This document shows positions 25,137 through 34,554 of a stretch of DNA of 64,000 nucleotides, piece after piece. Source of the DNA: Pseudonocardia sp. N23 (GTDB lineage Bacteria; Actinomycetota; Actinomycetes; Mycobacteriales; Pseudonocardiaceae). Within the stretch, counting starts at the first letter, position 1, and each line of letters starts with the position of its first letter. The DNA lies in the NCBI RefSeq assembly GCF_002583555.1, contig NZ_BEGX01000001.1, positions 105,900-169,899 on the forward strand. The letters are read 5' to 3'. Made by a program: the position numbers and the translations under genes. The notes under the pieces were generated by a model. The model was not told the origin of the DNA, searched no databases, and saw only the letters and a program-made list of their open reading frames with translations.

Positions 25137-26804
25137 ATGGACACCGACGTGATCGTCGTCGGCGGGGGTCTGGCCGGGCTGGCCGCCACCGCGGAGCTCG
25201 CGGACGCGGGACGCCGGGTGATACTGCTCGACCAGGAACCGGACGCGTCACTCGGCGGGCAGGCGCACTGGTCGTTCGGTGGGCTGTTCCTCGTCGACTC
25301 CCCGGAACAGCGCCGCCTCGGCGTCCGCGACTCCGCGGACCTCGCCTGGCAGGACTGGCTCGGCTCCGCAGGCTTCGACCGCGACCCCGACGACCTCGCA
25401 GGCCCCGACCACTGGGCCCTGCGCTGGGCCCGCGCCTACGTCGACTTCGCCGCCGGGGAGAAGCGTTCCTGGTTGCACGCCATGGGGGTGCGCTGGTTCC
25501 CCGTCGTCGGCTGGGCCGAGCGTGGCGGGGGGCTCGCCGACGGCCACGGCAACTCCGTGCCCCGCTTCCACGTCACGTGGGGCACCGGGCCCGGGCTGGT
25601 CGAGCCGTTCGAGCGCCGGGTCCGCGAGCACGCCGCCGCCGGCCGCGTCGACCTGCGGTTCCGCCACCGCGTCGACGCCCTCACCCGCACCGGCGGCACC
25701 GTCGACGGGGTGCGCGGCGCGGTCCTCGAACCGTCGACGGCCGCGCGCGGCACCGCGAGCTCCCGCGTCGTCACCGGTGAGTTCGAGCTGAGCGCGCAGG
25801 CGGTCGTCGTCACCTCCGGCGGGATCGGCGGCAACGTCGACCTGGTGCGGGAGAACTGGCCCGAACGCCTCGGCCGGCCGCCGCGCGAGCTCGTCGTCGG
25901 GGTGCCCGCACACGTCGACGGCCGGATGCTGGGCATCACCGAGGGCGCGGGCGGGCGCGTCGTCAACCGGGACCGCATGTGGCACTACACCGAGGGCCTG
26001 CGCAACTGGGACCCGATCTGGGACCGGCACGGCATCCGCATCCTGCCCGGGCCGTCGTCGATGTGGTTCGACGCGCGCGGCCGCCGCTTCCCCGCGCCCG
26101 CGTTCCCGGGATTCGACACCCTCTCGACGCTGAAGGCCATCACCGACACCGGCTACGACCACTCCTGGTACGTGCTGACGCAGACGATCATCGAGAAGGA
26201 GTTCGCGCTGTCGGGGTCGGAGCAGAACCCCGACCTCACGGCGAAGGACGTCCGCGCGACGCTGGGCCGGGTCCGCTCCGGTGCGCCGGCGCCGGTGGCG
26301 GCGTTCATGGAGCACGGCGAGGACTTCGTCGTCGCCGACACGCTGCCCCGCCTCGTCGCCGGGATGAACGAGCTCACCGGCGAGAAGCTGGTGTCCCTCG
26401 CGGAGCTGGAGCGCCAGATCGTCGCCCGTGACCGCGAGATCGACAACCCGTTCGCCAAGGACCTGCAGGTCATCGCGCTGCGGGGCGCGAGGCGCTACCG
26501 CGGCGACAGGCTGGTGCGGGTCGCGTCGCCGCACCGGATCCTCGACCCGAAGCACGGTCCGTTGATCGCGGTGCGGCTCAACATCCTCACCCGCAAGACG
26601 CTCGGCGGCCTGCAGACCGACCTGTCCGGACGTGTCCTCGACGCGGGCGGGGAGCCGGTTCCCGGGCTGTACGCAGCGGGGGAGGTCGCCGGGTTCGGTG
26701 GCGGCGGGATGCACGGCTACCGGTCGCTGGAGGGCACCTTCCTCGGCGGCTGCCTGTTCGGCGGCCGCCAGACCGGCCGCGCCGCCGCCGTCGCGACCGG
26801 CTGA
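25137..26804 (+). CDS. FAD-binding dehydrogenase (fumarate reductase/ketosteroid dehydrogenase-like)
   Basis: A 555-residue flavoprotein. The Rossmann motif VIVVGGGLAGLAATAELADAG is at residues 5-25, followed by an acidic residue for the FAD ribose. The second FAD block near the C-terminus reads GLYAAGEVAGFGGGGMHGYR, SLEGTFLGGCLFGGRQTGR. The family is the ~550-residue FAD-binding dehydrogenases related to the fumarate reductase flavoprotein and 3-ketosteroid 1-dehydrogenase. Substrate unknown. An ILVBL-like thiamine diphosphate enzyme follows 207 bases downstream, with a hairpin between. Confidence 0.9.
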   Translation: MDTDVIVVGGGLAGLAATAELADAGRRVILLDQEPDASLGGQAHWSFGGLFLVDSPEQRRLGVRDSADLAWQDWLGSAGFDRDPDDLAGPDHWALRWARAYVDFAAGEKRSWLHAMGVRWFPVVGWAERGGGLADGHGNSVPRFHVTWGTGPGLVEPFERRVREHAAAGRVDLRFRHRVDALTRTGGTVDGVRGAVLEPSTAARGTASSRVVTGEFELSAQAVVVTSGGIGGNVDLVRENWPERLGRPPRELVVGVPAHVDGRMLGITEGAGGRVVNRDRMWHYTEGLRNWDPIWDRHGIRILPGPSSMWFDARGRRFPAPAFPGFDTLSTLKAITDTGYDHSWYVLTQTIIEKEFALSGSEQNPDLTAKDVRATLGRVRSGAPAPVAAFMEHGEDFVVADTLPRLVAGMNELTGEKLVSLAELERQIVARDREIDNPFAKDLQVIALRGARRYRGDRLVRVASPHRILDPKHGPLIAVRLNILTRKTLGGLQTDLSGRVLDAGGEPVPGLYAAGEVAGFGGGGMHGYRSLEGTFLGGCLFGGRQTGRAAAVATG

Positions 26805-26808
26805 GCGA

Positions 26809-26850
26809 CCGGCGGGCGATCGGTTGACCGATCGGCTGACCGATCGGCCC
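26809..26850 (+). terminator. Hairpin with internal direct repeat after the FAD dehydrogenase
   Basis: Arms 26809-26822 and 26836-26850 pair with one bulged base. The unit TGACCGATCGGC occurs twice in tandem (from 26822 and 26834), so alternative pairings are possible. It begins 4 bases after the stop codon. Confidence 0.45.
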
Positions 26851-27011
26851 GCCCGCCCGCTCACATCCCGCGAGGGTGTGGGGTGTTCACGGGGTCGCGG
26901 GAGGGTCGTCGGCGCCGACGAAAGGGATGAACCGGCGACCGACGGGCTCGGCAGTGCGCCGCGACACTCGTAGGCTGGGCAACGGGTACCCGCGGGCGAG
27001 GGGAGCACACT

Positions 27012-28745
27012 GTGCACGGAGGCGATCAGGTCGCCGAGGTCCTCAGCGCGCAGGGCGTGCACGCCCTGTTCACCCTGTGCGGTGGGCACATCTCACCGAT
27101 CCTGGTGGGCGCCAAGGCCCGGGGCATCCGGATCGTCGACACCCGGCACGAGGCGACGGCGGTCTTCGCGGCCGACGCCGTCGCGCGACTGACCGGCCGT
27201 CCGGGCGTCGCGGCGGTCACGGCCGGTCCGGGGCTGACCAACACGGTGACGGCGGTGAAGAACGCGCAGCTGGCACAGTCGCCGGTCGTGCTGCTCGGGG
27301 GCGCGGCGCCGACCGTGCTGCAGGGCCGGGGCGCGTTGCAGGACATCGACCAGATGGCGCTGCTGCGGCCGCACGTGAAGTGGGCGTACGCGGTGCGCCG
27401 GGTCCGCGAGATCGGCCCGGCCGTCGAGGAGGCGTTCCGGATCGCGCGGTCCGGGGTGCCGGGACCGGTGTTCGTGGAGCTGCCGATCGACCTGCTCTAC
27501 GACGAGGTCGTGGTGCGGCAGTGGTACGGCGCGGCCCGCAGCGGCCGGTCGCTGGGGGAGCGGGCCGTCCAGACCTACCTGAAGGCGCGGGTGGCGCGGA
27601 TGTTCCGCGGCGCCGGGCGCAACACCCCCGGCCCCCTGGTCGACGTACCGGCCCCCATCCCGGCACCCGACCGCGTGGGCGCCGCGGCCACCGCGCTGGC
27701 GAAGGCGAAGCGGCCGGTGATCCTCGTCGGCAGCCAGGCGATGGTGTCACCGGGCGCGGCGGAGCGGCTCGTCCCTGCGCTGGAGCGGATCGGTGCGCCG
27801 GTCTACCTGTCGGGCACCGCGCGCGGGCTGCTGGGGGCGGACCATCCGTTGCAGGCCAGGCACAAACGCCGCGACAGCCTCAAGGCCGCCGACCTCGTCG
27901 TCCTCGCCGGGGTGCCCGCCGACTTCCGGCTCGACTACGGCAACCACGTCCGCCGCGGCGCGACGCTGCTGTCGGCCAACCGAAGCAGCGCCGACCTGCG
28001 CCGCAACCGCCGCCCCGACGTCGCGATCCTGGGCGACGCGGCGCTGGCGCTCGCCGGTGTCGCGGCGGCCCTGCCCGCGCTCGACGCCGGAAGGTCGGGC
28101 CGCTGGCCGGAGTGGCTCGACGTTGTGCGGGAGCGCGACGCCGCCCGCGAGGCCGACATCGCCGAGCAGGGCGAGGCCCCGGCCGACGACGGGGTGAACC
28201 CGGTCCGGATGTGCCAGGAGATCGCGTCCGCGATGCCGCCCGGGACGATCGTCGTCGGCGACGGCGGTGACATCGTCGCGACGGCGTCGTACGTGCTGCG
28301 TCCCGACGGTCCGCTGCGCTGGCTCGACCCGGGTGTGTTCGGGACGCTGGGCGTCGGCGCGGGGTTCGCGCTGGGCGCGGCGACGGTGTACCCGGATGCG
28401 CCGCTGTGGATCGTGTTCGGCGACGGCTCGGTCGGCTACTCGCTCTCGGAGTTCGACACCTTCGTCCGGCACGGGATCGGCGTGGTCGCGGTCGTGGGCA
28501 ACGACGCGGCGTGGTCGCAGATCGCCCGTGAGCAGGTGGAGCTGCTGCGCGACGACGTCGGTACGACGCTGGCCCACACCCGCTACGACCTGGTCGCCGC
28601 CGGGTTCGGCGCGACAGGCCTGCACGTCGACGACGTGGCCGAGCTGCCCGCGGCGCTCGCGAAGGCCAAAGCCGCGGACGGCCCCGTGCTCGTCGACGTG
28701 CGCCTGGGCCGCAGCGACTTCCGGAAGGGCTCGATCTCGATGTGA
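27012..28745 (+). CDS. Thiamine diphosphate enzyme, ILVBL/HACL2-like
   Basis: A 577-residue thiamine diphosphate-dependent enzyme of the acetolactate synthase fold. The N-terminal Pyr domain has catalytic E47 in [18 protein letters not shown]; a central domain follows; the C-terminal PP domain has the cofactor motif G470-D-G ([16 protein letters not shown]) ending in VVGNDAAW. The stretches [31 protein letters not shown] and [20 protein letters not shown] are strikingly like animal ILVBL (2-hydroxyacyl-CoA lyase 2), as far as I recall that sequence. Cleavage of 2-hydroxyacyl-CoA, or acyloin formation, is more likely than branched-chain amino acid synthesis, since no small subunit gene is near. 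GTG start with GAGGGGAG; TAGGCT at 26971 may be the -10 box. Confidence 0.85.
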   Translation: MHGGDQVAEVLSAQGVHALFTLCGGHISPILVGAKARGIRIVDTRHEATAVFAADAVARLTGRPGVAAVTAGPGLTNTVTAVKNAQLAQSPVVLLGGAAPTVLQGRGALQDIDQMALLRPHVKWAYAVRRVREIGPAVEEAFRIARSGVPGPVFVELPIDLLYDEVVVRQWYGAARSGRSLGERAVQTYLKARVARMFRGAGRNTPGPLVDVPAPIPAPDRVGAAATALAKAKRPVILVGSQAMVSPGAAERLVPALERIGAPVYLSGTARGLLGADHPLQARHKRRDSLKAADLVVLAGVPADFRLDYGNHVRRGATLLSANRSSADLRRNRRPDVAILGDAALALAGVAAALPALDAGRSGRWPEWLDVVRERDAAREADIAEQGEAPADDGVNPVRMCQEIASAMPPGTIVVGDGGDIVATASYVLRPDGPLRWLDPGVFGTLGVGAGFALGAATVYPDAPLWIVFGDGSVGYSLSEFDTFVRHGIGVVAVVGNDAAWSQIAREQVELLRDDVGTTLAHTRYDLVAAGFGATGLHVDDVAELPAALAKAKAADGPVLVDVRLGRSDFRKGSISM

Positions 28746-28867
28746 GCCCACGGGCGGGTCCCTCAGCAGGGCGGGTGCGGTCGTCGAGCACGGCGTCGGC
28801 CTGCCGGCCGGCACCGTGTCCAGCGGAGGACCCTCCGGCCGAGCGGGTCTCGTCCCAGGGGTTGCGG

Positions 28868-29251
28868 TCAGCCGCGGCGGGCAGCCTCGCGGCCCAGATG
28901 GCAGATCGCGAGGAGCCGCAGGGTCAGCCAGTCGGCGCGGTCCCACTCGCCGGGACGCGGAGTGGGCACGGCACCACCGCCGCGGCGCTGCTCCTCGAGC
29001 AGGCTCCGCGCGTAGGCGGCCAGCCGCGGGGCCAGCTCGCGCGCGGGCATGCGGGTGAGGACCGAGGACCGGTGGGAGAAAGGCCTGTCGTCGAGCAGGT
29101 CGCGGACCGCGGCGACGTGCTGGTCGAGCGCCGCGCCGAGGCCGGGGGACCGGCCGGCAGCGGCGAGACCGGGACGACCGAACTCGTCGATCATGCGGCG
29201 CAGTGTCCGGCGTGCGGACCACTCCGACAGGATCACACCGACCTCGCGCAT
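28868..29251 (-). CDS. Hypothetical protein, all-helical
   Basis: A 127-residue protein I do not recognise. It is predicted mostly helical: WSARRTLRRMIDEFGRPGLA, then a loop, then GAALDQHVAAVRDLLDDRPF and APRLAAYARSLLEEQRR. No membrane segment or catalytic motif is seen. Third-position GC is high, in keeping with real coding, and the ATG at 29251 is the most plausible of several starts; the open frame extends upstream into low-quality sequence. The neighbourhood (29.3-30.0 kb) contains a decayed gene. Confidence 0.55.
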   Translation of the reverse strand: MREVGVILSEWSARRTLRRMIDEFGRPGLAAAGRSPGLGAALDQHVAAVRDLLDDRPFSHRSSVLTRMPARELAPRLAAYARSLLEEQRRGGGAVPTPRPGEWDRADWLTLRLLAICHLGREAARRG

Positions 29252-29534
29252 CACGGGCACGTTGCAGATCGTAGCCCGGTGGTCACACAGCAGAGTGATA
29301 CCTGTCGAGTGAAGAGATCGAAGGTCGTCACTCTGCGGCGAACTCTGAGCTGCTGTGATGCCCGGACTGCTGTCGCCGACGAGCGGTCGGAACCGATCGA
29401 CGGCCGTGGTCTCCGTCACGACGACCTCGCGGCCCGGGAGCGCGCAGCGCGGTGTACGGCTCGGACCCGCCGGTGAGCGGATCGGCCGCCCGCGGGAACC
29501 GGTCGACGACGGCACGCTCGTCCGTCGGTGATCG

Positions 29535-30010
29535 TCAAACGCCGCCGAGCCCGCGCAGGACGCGATGGAGGATGTCGGGATCGGGTTCGGTGAACCGGCA
29601 CCCGAGCAGGTCGTCGGCCGGTGGTGCCGGTGCCGGGACGTCGAGCCCGGGGACCCCGTCCCGGCCGTCGGTCCGGACCGATGCGCCGCCGTGTCCGGCA
29701 CGGCTCGATGACGGCGTCAGGGCCGAGCGCGACCCTCAGCCGTCGTTCGGTCTCGTCGCGGCTGCTCCGCCGCGACGGCAGCTCGTGGGCCACGGCGACG
29801 AGATCGAGCCGCAGAAGCGACCGGAGCCGGTCGGCGTCGTCGAGAGCCCGCCGCCGGATGTCCCCGGGGTCGGTGAGGAGGTCGAGTGCGTCGAGGGTCG
29901 CCGACTCGACGACCGTGGTGAGGAACGTCCTTTGCGGCGACGGATCCGGTGCCGGTGTCGCCGACCGCGCGGACGACGAGGCGCAGGAGGCCCACCCCGC
30001 CCGGGCGGGC
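29535..30010 (-). pseudogene. Frameshifted gene remnant
   Basis: Coding character moves between three frames of the minus strand. From about 30000 the frame reads GLLRLVVRAVGDTGTGS; another frame takes over with TFLTTVVESATLDALDLLTD through RLRVALGPDAVIEP near 29701; a third carries GHGGASVRTDGRDGVPGLDV and ends DILHRVLRGLGGV with a stop at 29535. In the third frame an in-frame TGA lies just upstream, so no single frame covers the region. Two single-base shifts (near 29935 and 29700) would restore one protein of about 155 residues. Function unknown. Sequencing error is the alternative. The remaining bases 29252-29534 hold no gene I can support. Confidence 0.45.
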
Positions 30011-30026
30011 GCCGGCGGCGCGAAGG

Positions 30027-31292
30027 TCAGTACTGCACCAGCCAGAACGCCGCGCCCTGGTCGTCGGTGCAGCGCGCCGAGGTGCCGTAGCCGGCGTCGG
30101 CGGGGTCGTCGGCGGTCCCGCCCGCGGAACGGACCGTGCCGACGGCGGCGGCGATGTCGGTGACGACGAACATCGGGACGACCCGGCCGGTGTCGGCGCC
30201 ACCGTGCAGGCCCGTCGTCGGTGAGGTCGCACCGCCGGAGCCGGCGTGCACGGCCCAGCCCTCGGCCACCCGGCCCGGGCTGAACCGCCAGCCGAGAACG
30301 GTGCCGTAGAAGGCCCGGGCGCGGCCGGCGTCGGGGATCTCGATCGTCAGGTAGGTCAATGCGCCGGGCTCGGTGTCGCCGGGGCGCGTCGCGTCCGGCC
30401 CCGGGGTGAACACGGCGAACGGGACGCCCTGGTCGTCGGTGCAGTCGGCGAGGCGACCGTAGGGCTCCTCCGTCGGCTCCCCGGCGGTGCCGCCCGCGGC
30501 GCGGACCAGCGCGACGGTCTCGTCGACGTCGTCGACGGCGTAGCAGCACAGCGTCGTCGCGAGGTCCTGCCCGCCGAACAACCCGAGGGACCGGCCGCGG
30601 CCGGTGACCTGACGGCGCCGGCCGGTGTGGTCGCCCTCGGTGGTCCAGCCCAGGACGGCGCCGTAGAACCGCTCGGCGGCGCCCACGTCGCGCCGCCACA
30701 GCGAGGCATAGCCGACGTCGCCGACCTGCAGCGGGCGCCCTGCCGCAGCCTCGCGGGAGACCATCCACCGGTGCCCGGCCGGGTCGACGACGACGCCGCC
30801 ACGGCCGTACGGCGAGTCGCCGACGGGCCGCTCCAGCCGGGCTCCCAGCTCGACCGCACGCTCGACGACGGCGTCCGGATCCGCCACCTCCAGCCGCATC
30901 GACATCGGCGACTCGCCCTCGCGGGGCGCGACGATGCCCATCTCGGGGAACTGCTCCGCGAGCATCAGCACGCTGTCGCCGATGGCGATCTCGGCGTGCC
31001 CGACGCGGCCGTCGGGCATGACGATCGGCGCGCCGCGCCGCGTCGCGCCGAAGGCGCCGACGTAGAAGTCCAGTGCCGCTGCGGCGTCGGGCACCGCGAT
31101 GTAGGGGGTGATCGAGTGCAGGGCGAGTGCGGTTCCATGAGAGATCGTGCTGGTCATGGCGTCTCCCCTTTCACGGGGACGGGGCGCGGCGAGCACCTCA
31201 CGCTCGAGGCGGGCGCGCAGCCGCGCGGCGAAGGCCGGGTCGGGATCGACCGGGCGGACGGGCTCGTGAAGGGCGTCCAGCGGGTCGCTCAT
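30027..31292 (-). CDS. Triple-domain VOC protein coupled to a sigma factor
   Basis: A 421-residue protein with a distinct N-terminal segment (1-45: MSDPLDALHEPVRPVDPDPA, then FAARLRARLERE) followed by three VOC/glyoxalase modules at about 58-185, 190-300 and 310-421. Modules 2 and 3 both end in DDQG(V/A)(P/A)F and resemble the 27-kDa antigen CFP30B type; module 1 resembles PhnB-like proteins. The start at 31292 overlaps the sigma factor stop (ATGA), preferable to the inner ATG at residue 46. The coupling suggests that this protein works with, or under, the sigma factor. Likely role: binding or resistance to a small molecule; inference. Confidence 0.85.
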   Translation of the reverse strand: MSDPLDALHEPVRPVDPDPAFAARLRARLEREVLAAPRPRERGDAMTSTISHGTALALHSITPYIAVPDAAAALDFYVGAFGATRRGAPIVMPDGRVGHAEIAIGDSVLMLAEQFPEMGIVAPREGESPMSMRLEVADPDAVVERAVELGARLERPVGDSPYGRGGVVVDPAGHRWMVSREAAAGRPLQVGDVGYASLWRRDVGAAERFYGAVLGWTTEGDHTGRRRQVTGRGRSLGLFGGQDLATTLCCYAVDDVDETVALVRAAGGTAGEPTEEPYGRLADCTDDQGVPFAVFTPGPDATRPGDTEPGALTYLTIEIPDAGRARAFYGTVLGWRFSPGRVAEGWAVHAGSGGATSPTTGLHGGADTGRVVPMFVVTDIAAAVGTVRSAGGTADDPADAGYGTSARCTDDQGAAFWLVQY

Positions 31293-31816
31293 GCCGAATC
31301 CCCTCCCGTGCGTCGCAGGTACGTGTGCCGGAACGCGGTGCGCGCCCGGGTCAGGACGGACTCGGCGGCCCCCTCGGTGCGTCCGAGCAGGCGGGCGACC
31401 TCGCCGACAGACAGGCCGTCGAGATAGCGCAGCGTCAACGCCGCGCGGTGCAGCGGGCTCTGCTCGCCCAGCACCTCGCGCGCCAGCAACGCGTCGATCT
31501 CGTCGTCCCACGGGTTGTCCTGGTCGACCGCGGTGTCGGCGACGGCACGCAGGCCCCGCTCCTCGCGGGCCAGCGCCCGCCAGTGGTCGGCGAGCTTGTG
31601 CCGGGCGATGCCGACCAGCCACGCGATCGTCGGATCGGTGGCCGTGCGCCGGCACTCCTGCACCGCGGCCAGGAACGTGTCCGCGGTGAGGTCCTCGGCC
31701 AGTGCCTTCCGCCCGCAGCGGGCGAGGAGGTAGCCGTAGACCTCCGGCAGTGCGGTGTCGTACAGCGCGAGCAGCGCGAGACCCGGGTCAGGTCGTACCT
31801 GCTCGTCGCTGTTCAC
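31289..31816 (-). CDS. RNA polymerase sigma factor, ECF type
   Basis: A 175-residue group IV sigma factor. Region 2 spans about 15-85 (LPEVYGYLLARCGRKALAED, LTADTFLAAV), and region 4 about 115-170 (LRYLDGLSVGEVARLLGRTE, GAAESVLTRARTAFR). The GTG at 31816 is chosen because GAGGAAGG lies just upstream; the longer open frame adds non-homologous sequence. The stop overlaps the triple-VOC gene. No conventional zinc anti-sigma gene is adjacent, so the VOC partner, or signalling by another route, may control its activity. Confidence 0.9.
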   Translation of the reverse strand: MNSDEQVRPDPGLALLALYDTALPEVYGYLLARCGRKALAEDLTADTFLAAVQECRRTATDPTIAWLVGIARHKLADHWRALAREERGLRAVADTAVDQDNPWDDEIDALLAREVLGEQSPLHRAALTLRYLDGLSVGEVARLLGRTEGAAESVLTRARTAFRHTYLRRTGGDSA

Positions 31817-31875
31817 GACCCTTCCTCGTCCGGGATGGCGGGTTTCCGTCGGTGTGTCACCCGATCGGAGGAGCG

Positions 31876-32925
31876 TCAGCGTTCCGCGGCGCCGACGAAG
31901 TCCCAGAACAGCGATGCCCACAGGTCCGGCGACTCGATGTGCGGGCTGTGCCCGGCGCCCGGGATGATCTCGGTGCGCACGGTCCCGCCCGCCGCGGCGT
32001 AGCGGCCGAGCACCTCACGGATCTGCGACACCATCGGCTGCGCAGGGAAGACGTCCGCACCCGGCCAGCCGGGCACGTGGCCCAGTCCACCCAGGACGCC
32101 GAGGTCCTGCATCGACTGGTCGGACACGACCGTGTCCTCGGCGCCGTGCGTCCACAGCACCGGCGGTTTCGGGTCGAGGTCGACGACGCGGGTCCAGTTG
32201 CAGTACTTGGGGGACAGGGCGTTGATGATCCCGGTCGTGCCCGGGGCGCTGCCGGGCCAGTTCGGCGACGGCGTCGAGTCGCCGGGGTAGTTGTCGTCGC
32301 CGGTGACGGTCTTGAGCACCTCGGCGACGAACAGGTCCTCGCGCGGCTCGGTGTGTGCGGCCATCCAGTAGGCGCCGCGCATGACCGACCGGATCGAGAA
32401 CGGGCTGTCGGTGGTGTCGTCGCCCTCGGCGATCCGGCGGACCACCTCGGCGTTGACGATGCCGCCGCCCGATCCCGCGAAGTCGGGGAAGCAGGGCGTG
32501 CCGTCGGCGTGGACGCCGCCGAACCCGAAGGGCGACACCGGGTCCAGGAACGTCAGCGACGCGACGGGGTGCGTGCTCGCGAAGTCGACGATCGCCGCGC
32601 CCGCCGTCGACCAGCCGAGCAGGTGGACCGGCCGCGTGATGCCGAGGGCCCGCAGGAGGGCGGCGGTGTCGTCGGCCCAGTCGGCGAGGCCGCGGGTCGC
32701 GTCGAGCGGGAGGTGCTCGGTGTCACCGAAGCCGCGCATGTCCGGGGCGATGATCCGGTAGCCCTCGGGCGCGGTGGGGAACAGATGCTCGAAGAAGCGG
32801 CCGGTCGAGAGGTTGCCGTGCAGCATGACGACGGGCACGCCGTCCTCGGGCCCGTACTCGACGAGATGGACCTCCAGCCGGTCGGTGGGAACGACGACGG
32901 ACCGCACCCCGGGGAGCAACTGCAT
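31876..32925 (-). CDS. Alpha/beta hydrolase
   Basis: A 349-residue hydrolase. The oxyanion-hole motif is VVMLHGNLSTG (near 33-42), the nucleophile elbow is GWSTAG with S106, and the catalytic His lies in GAGHSPHIESPD near the C-terminus. The acid is probably D in LWTHGAEDTVV. It is longer than simple esterases owing to a cap of about 100 residues (130-240). The ATG at 32925 has AAGGA at good distance; an alternative ATG lies 9 bases upstream. Substrate unknown. It is downstream of the SDR/molybdenum hydroxylase genes on the same strand but separated by a hairpin. Confidence 0.88.
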   Translation of the reverse strand: MQLLPGVRSVVVPTDRLEVHLVEYGPEDGVPVVMLHGNLSTGRFFEHLFPTAPEGYRIIAPDMRGFGDTEHLPLDATRGLADWADDTAALLRALGITRPVHLLGWSTAGAAIVDFASTHPVASLTFLDPVSPFGFGGVHADGTPCFPDFAGSGGGIVNAEVVRRIAEGDDTTDSPFSIRSVMRGAYWMAAHTEPREDLFVAEVLKTVTGDDNYPGDSTPSPNWPGSAPGTTGIINALSPKYCNWTRVVDLDPKPPVLWTHGAEDTVVSDQSMQDLGVLGGLGHVPGWPGADVFPAQPMVSQIREVLGRYAAAGGTVRTEIIPGAGHSPHIESPDLWASLFWDFVGAAER

Positions 32926-32964
32926 GTGCCGCATCCTTTTGCCCCCCGCGACGCGGGTCAAGCC

Positions 32965-32990
32965 CCCACCCGGCCCACTCTGCGGGTGGG
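32965..32990 (-). terminator. Hairpin terminator after the SDR gene
   Basis: 8-bp GC stem CCCACCCG/CGGGTGGG, arms 32965-32972 and 32983-32990, 10-base loop, 12 bases past the stop at 33003. It separates the hydroxylase/SDR operon from the hydrolase gene. Confidence 0.55.
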
Positions 32991-33002
32991 TCGGCGGCAG
33001 GC

Positions 33003-33686
33003 TCAGCAGGCGCTCCAGGCGCCGTCGACGGGCAGGAGCACGCCGTTGACGTAGCGGGCGGCGTCGGAGATCAGGTAGGCGGCGGCGCCCGCGATGTCGG
33101 AGACCTCGCCGTGCTCGCCCGCGGGGACGCGGTTCTCCAGCCACCCGCGCTGCGACGGGTCGCCCAGGCGGTCGGCCGTCATGGGCGTCGAGATGATGCC
33201 GGGAGCGATGGCGTTGACCCGGATCCGCGACGGTGCCAGCTCCACCGCGGCCGCCCGGACCAGCCCGGCGATGCCCGCCTTGGCCGCGACGTAGTGCGGC
33301 TGCCCACCGACGGCGTGCGTCGCCGTCACCGAGGCGATGGCCACGACCGCGCCCGGCGATCCCGCGGCGAGCCAGCGTCGCGCGCAGCCGCGGATGCCCA
33401 GGAACGTGCCGCGGACGTGCACGTTCATCATCCGGTCCCACTCGTCGACCTCGAGGTCGACGAGCGGCGCCCGACTGCGGAACCCCGCGCAGTTGACCAG
33501 CGCGTCGACGGGGCCGGCCTCGTCGAGGACGCGGTCCCAGGCGTGCTCGTCGGCGGCGTCGAGCTGAAGGATGCCGTCGGCCGGCTTGAGGTCGGCGCCG
33601 ACGACGTCCCAGCCCTGCCCGGCCAGCAGCTCGGCGGTGCCGGCGCCGATGCCCGACCCGGCTCCGGTGATCAGTACGCGGCTCAC
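33003..33686 (-). CDS. Short-chain dehydrogenase/reductase
   Basis: A 227-residue classical SDR. Cofactor motif TGAGSGIG at residues 6-13; NAG equivalent is NCAGF; catalytic S in [13 protein letters not shown] and Y-x3-K in YVAAKAG. The N-terminal ADLKP after the second strand suggests NAD preference. The GTG at 33686 overlaps the stop of the upstream SDR gene (GTGA), so the two dehydrogenases are translated together, which points to consecutive or paired oxidations. Confidence 0.9.
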   Translation of the reverse strand: MSRVLITGAGSGIGAGTAELLAGQGWDVVGADLKPADGILQLDAADEHAWDRVLDEAGPVDALVNCAGFRSRAPLVDLEVDEWDRMMNVHVRGTFLGIRGCARRWLAAGSPGAVVAIASVTATHAVGGQPHYVAAKAGIAGLVRAAAVELAPSRIRVNAIAPGIISTPMTADRLGDPSQRGWLENRVPAGEHGEVSDIAGAAAYLISDAARYVNGVLLPVDGAWSAC

Positions 33687-34525
33687 TTGGCTCCCTGTCC
33701 GGCGTCGACCCGGAGGACGGTGCCGGTGATCTGATCGGCGTTGTCGGAGGCGAGGAACAGCACGGCGTCGGTGATGTGCTGGGCCTCGGTCCGCCACTTG
33801 TCGCCCGGCATGTTGCCCGCGGCGGAGAACATCTCGTAGGCGGCGTCGGGGGTCATGTCGACCTCGCCCGCGAGCCCGGACACCATCCCGGACCCGCGGC
33901 CCTCACCGGGCTTGATCGTCGCCGGGGCGATGCAGTTGACGTTGACCCCGAACTCGGCCAGCTCGAACGCCCACGCGGTGGTGAGGCCCTCCATGGCGTG
34001 CTTGGCCGCGACGTAGTGCGACAGCATGGCGTGCCCGGACCCGGTCACGCCGGAGGAGATGTTGACGATCTTCCCGGCCCGGCGGCCGATCATGTTGGGC
34101 ACCACGAACTTCGCGACGTGCATGTGGCCCTTGACGATCGTGTCGATCACCGCGTCCATGACGTGCGGGCGCATGTCCTGGATGGAGTCCAGTGCGGCGA
34201 CGCCGGCGTTGCAGACCAGTACGTCGATGCGGTTGTCGAAGAACCCCAGTGCCTTGGAGACGGCGGCTTCGACCTGGTCGACGTCGCGGATGTCGCAGGG
34301 CAGCGCGATCGCCCGGCCCCCGCGCGACTCGACCTCGTCGACGGTCTCGAGGAGCATCGCCTCGGTCGCGAGCGGGTAGATGTCGGGGATCGGGTCGGTG
34401 ATGTCGAGCGCGGCGACGTTGGCCCCCGCGTCGGCGAACGCCCTGGCGTGGTTCGCGCCCTGGCCCTTGCCCGCGCCCGTGATCAGCACGTTCTTGCCTT
34501 CGAGGCCGCGCAGCACTGCGGGCAT
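33683..34525 (-). CDS. SDR oxidoreductase, mycofactocin-coupled type
   Basis: A 280-residue [15 protein letters not shown] replaces the usual GIG, and the long insertion [21 protein letters not shown] followed by CDIRDVDQV is the mark of the mycofactocin-associated SDR group, which keeps its NAD(H) bound and passes electrons to mycofactocin. The catalytic Y/K are in [17 protein letters not shown] precedes the ATG. It is in one unit with the molybdenum hydroxylase subunits upstream and an SDR downstream. Mycofactocin dependence is from family knowledge; no mycofactocin gene is in the window. Confidence 0.88.
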   Translation of the reverse strand: MPAVLRGLEGKNVLITGAGKGQGANHARAFADAGANVAALDITDPIPDIYPLATEAMLLETVDEVESRGGRAIALPCDIRDVDQVEAAVSKALGFFDNRIDVLVCNAGVAALDSIQDMRPHVMDAVIDTIVKGHMHVAKFVVPNMIGRRAGKIVNISSGVTGSGHAMLSHYVAAKHAMEGLTTAWAFELAEFGVNVNCIAPATIKPGEGRGSGMVSGLAGEVDMTPDAAYEMFSAAGNMPGDKWRTEAQHITDAVLFLASDNADQITGTVLRVDAGQGAK

Positions 34526-34554
34526 CGTCACCTCCGGAGTAGTTCTGTGCAGGT

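Noticed and set aside
27012..28745. Catalytic subunit of acetolactate synthase for branched-chain amino acid synthesis
   Set aside because: No regulatory subunit or ilvC nearby, and the sequence blocks resemble ILVBL more than IlvB.
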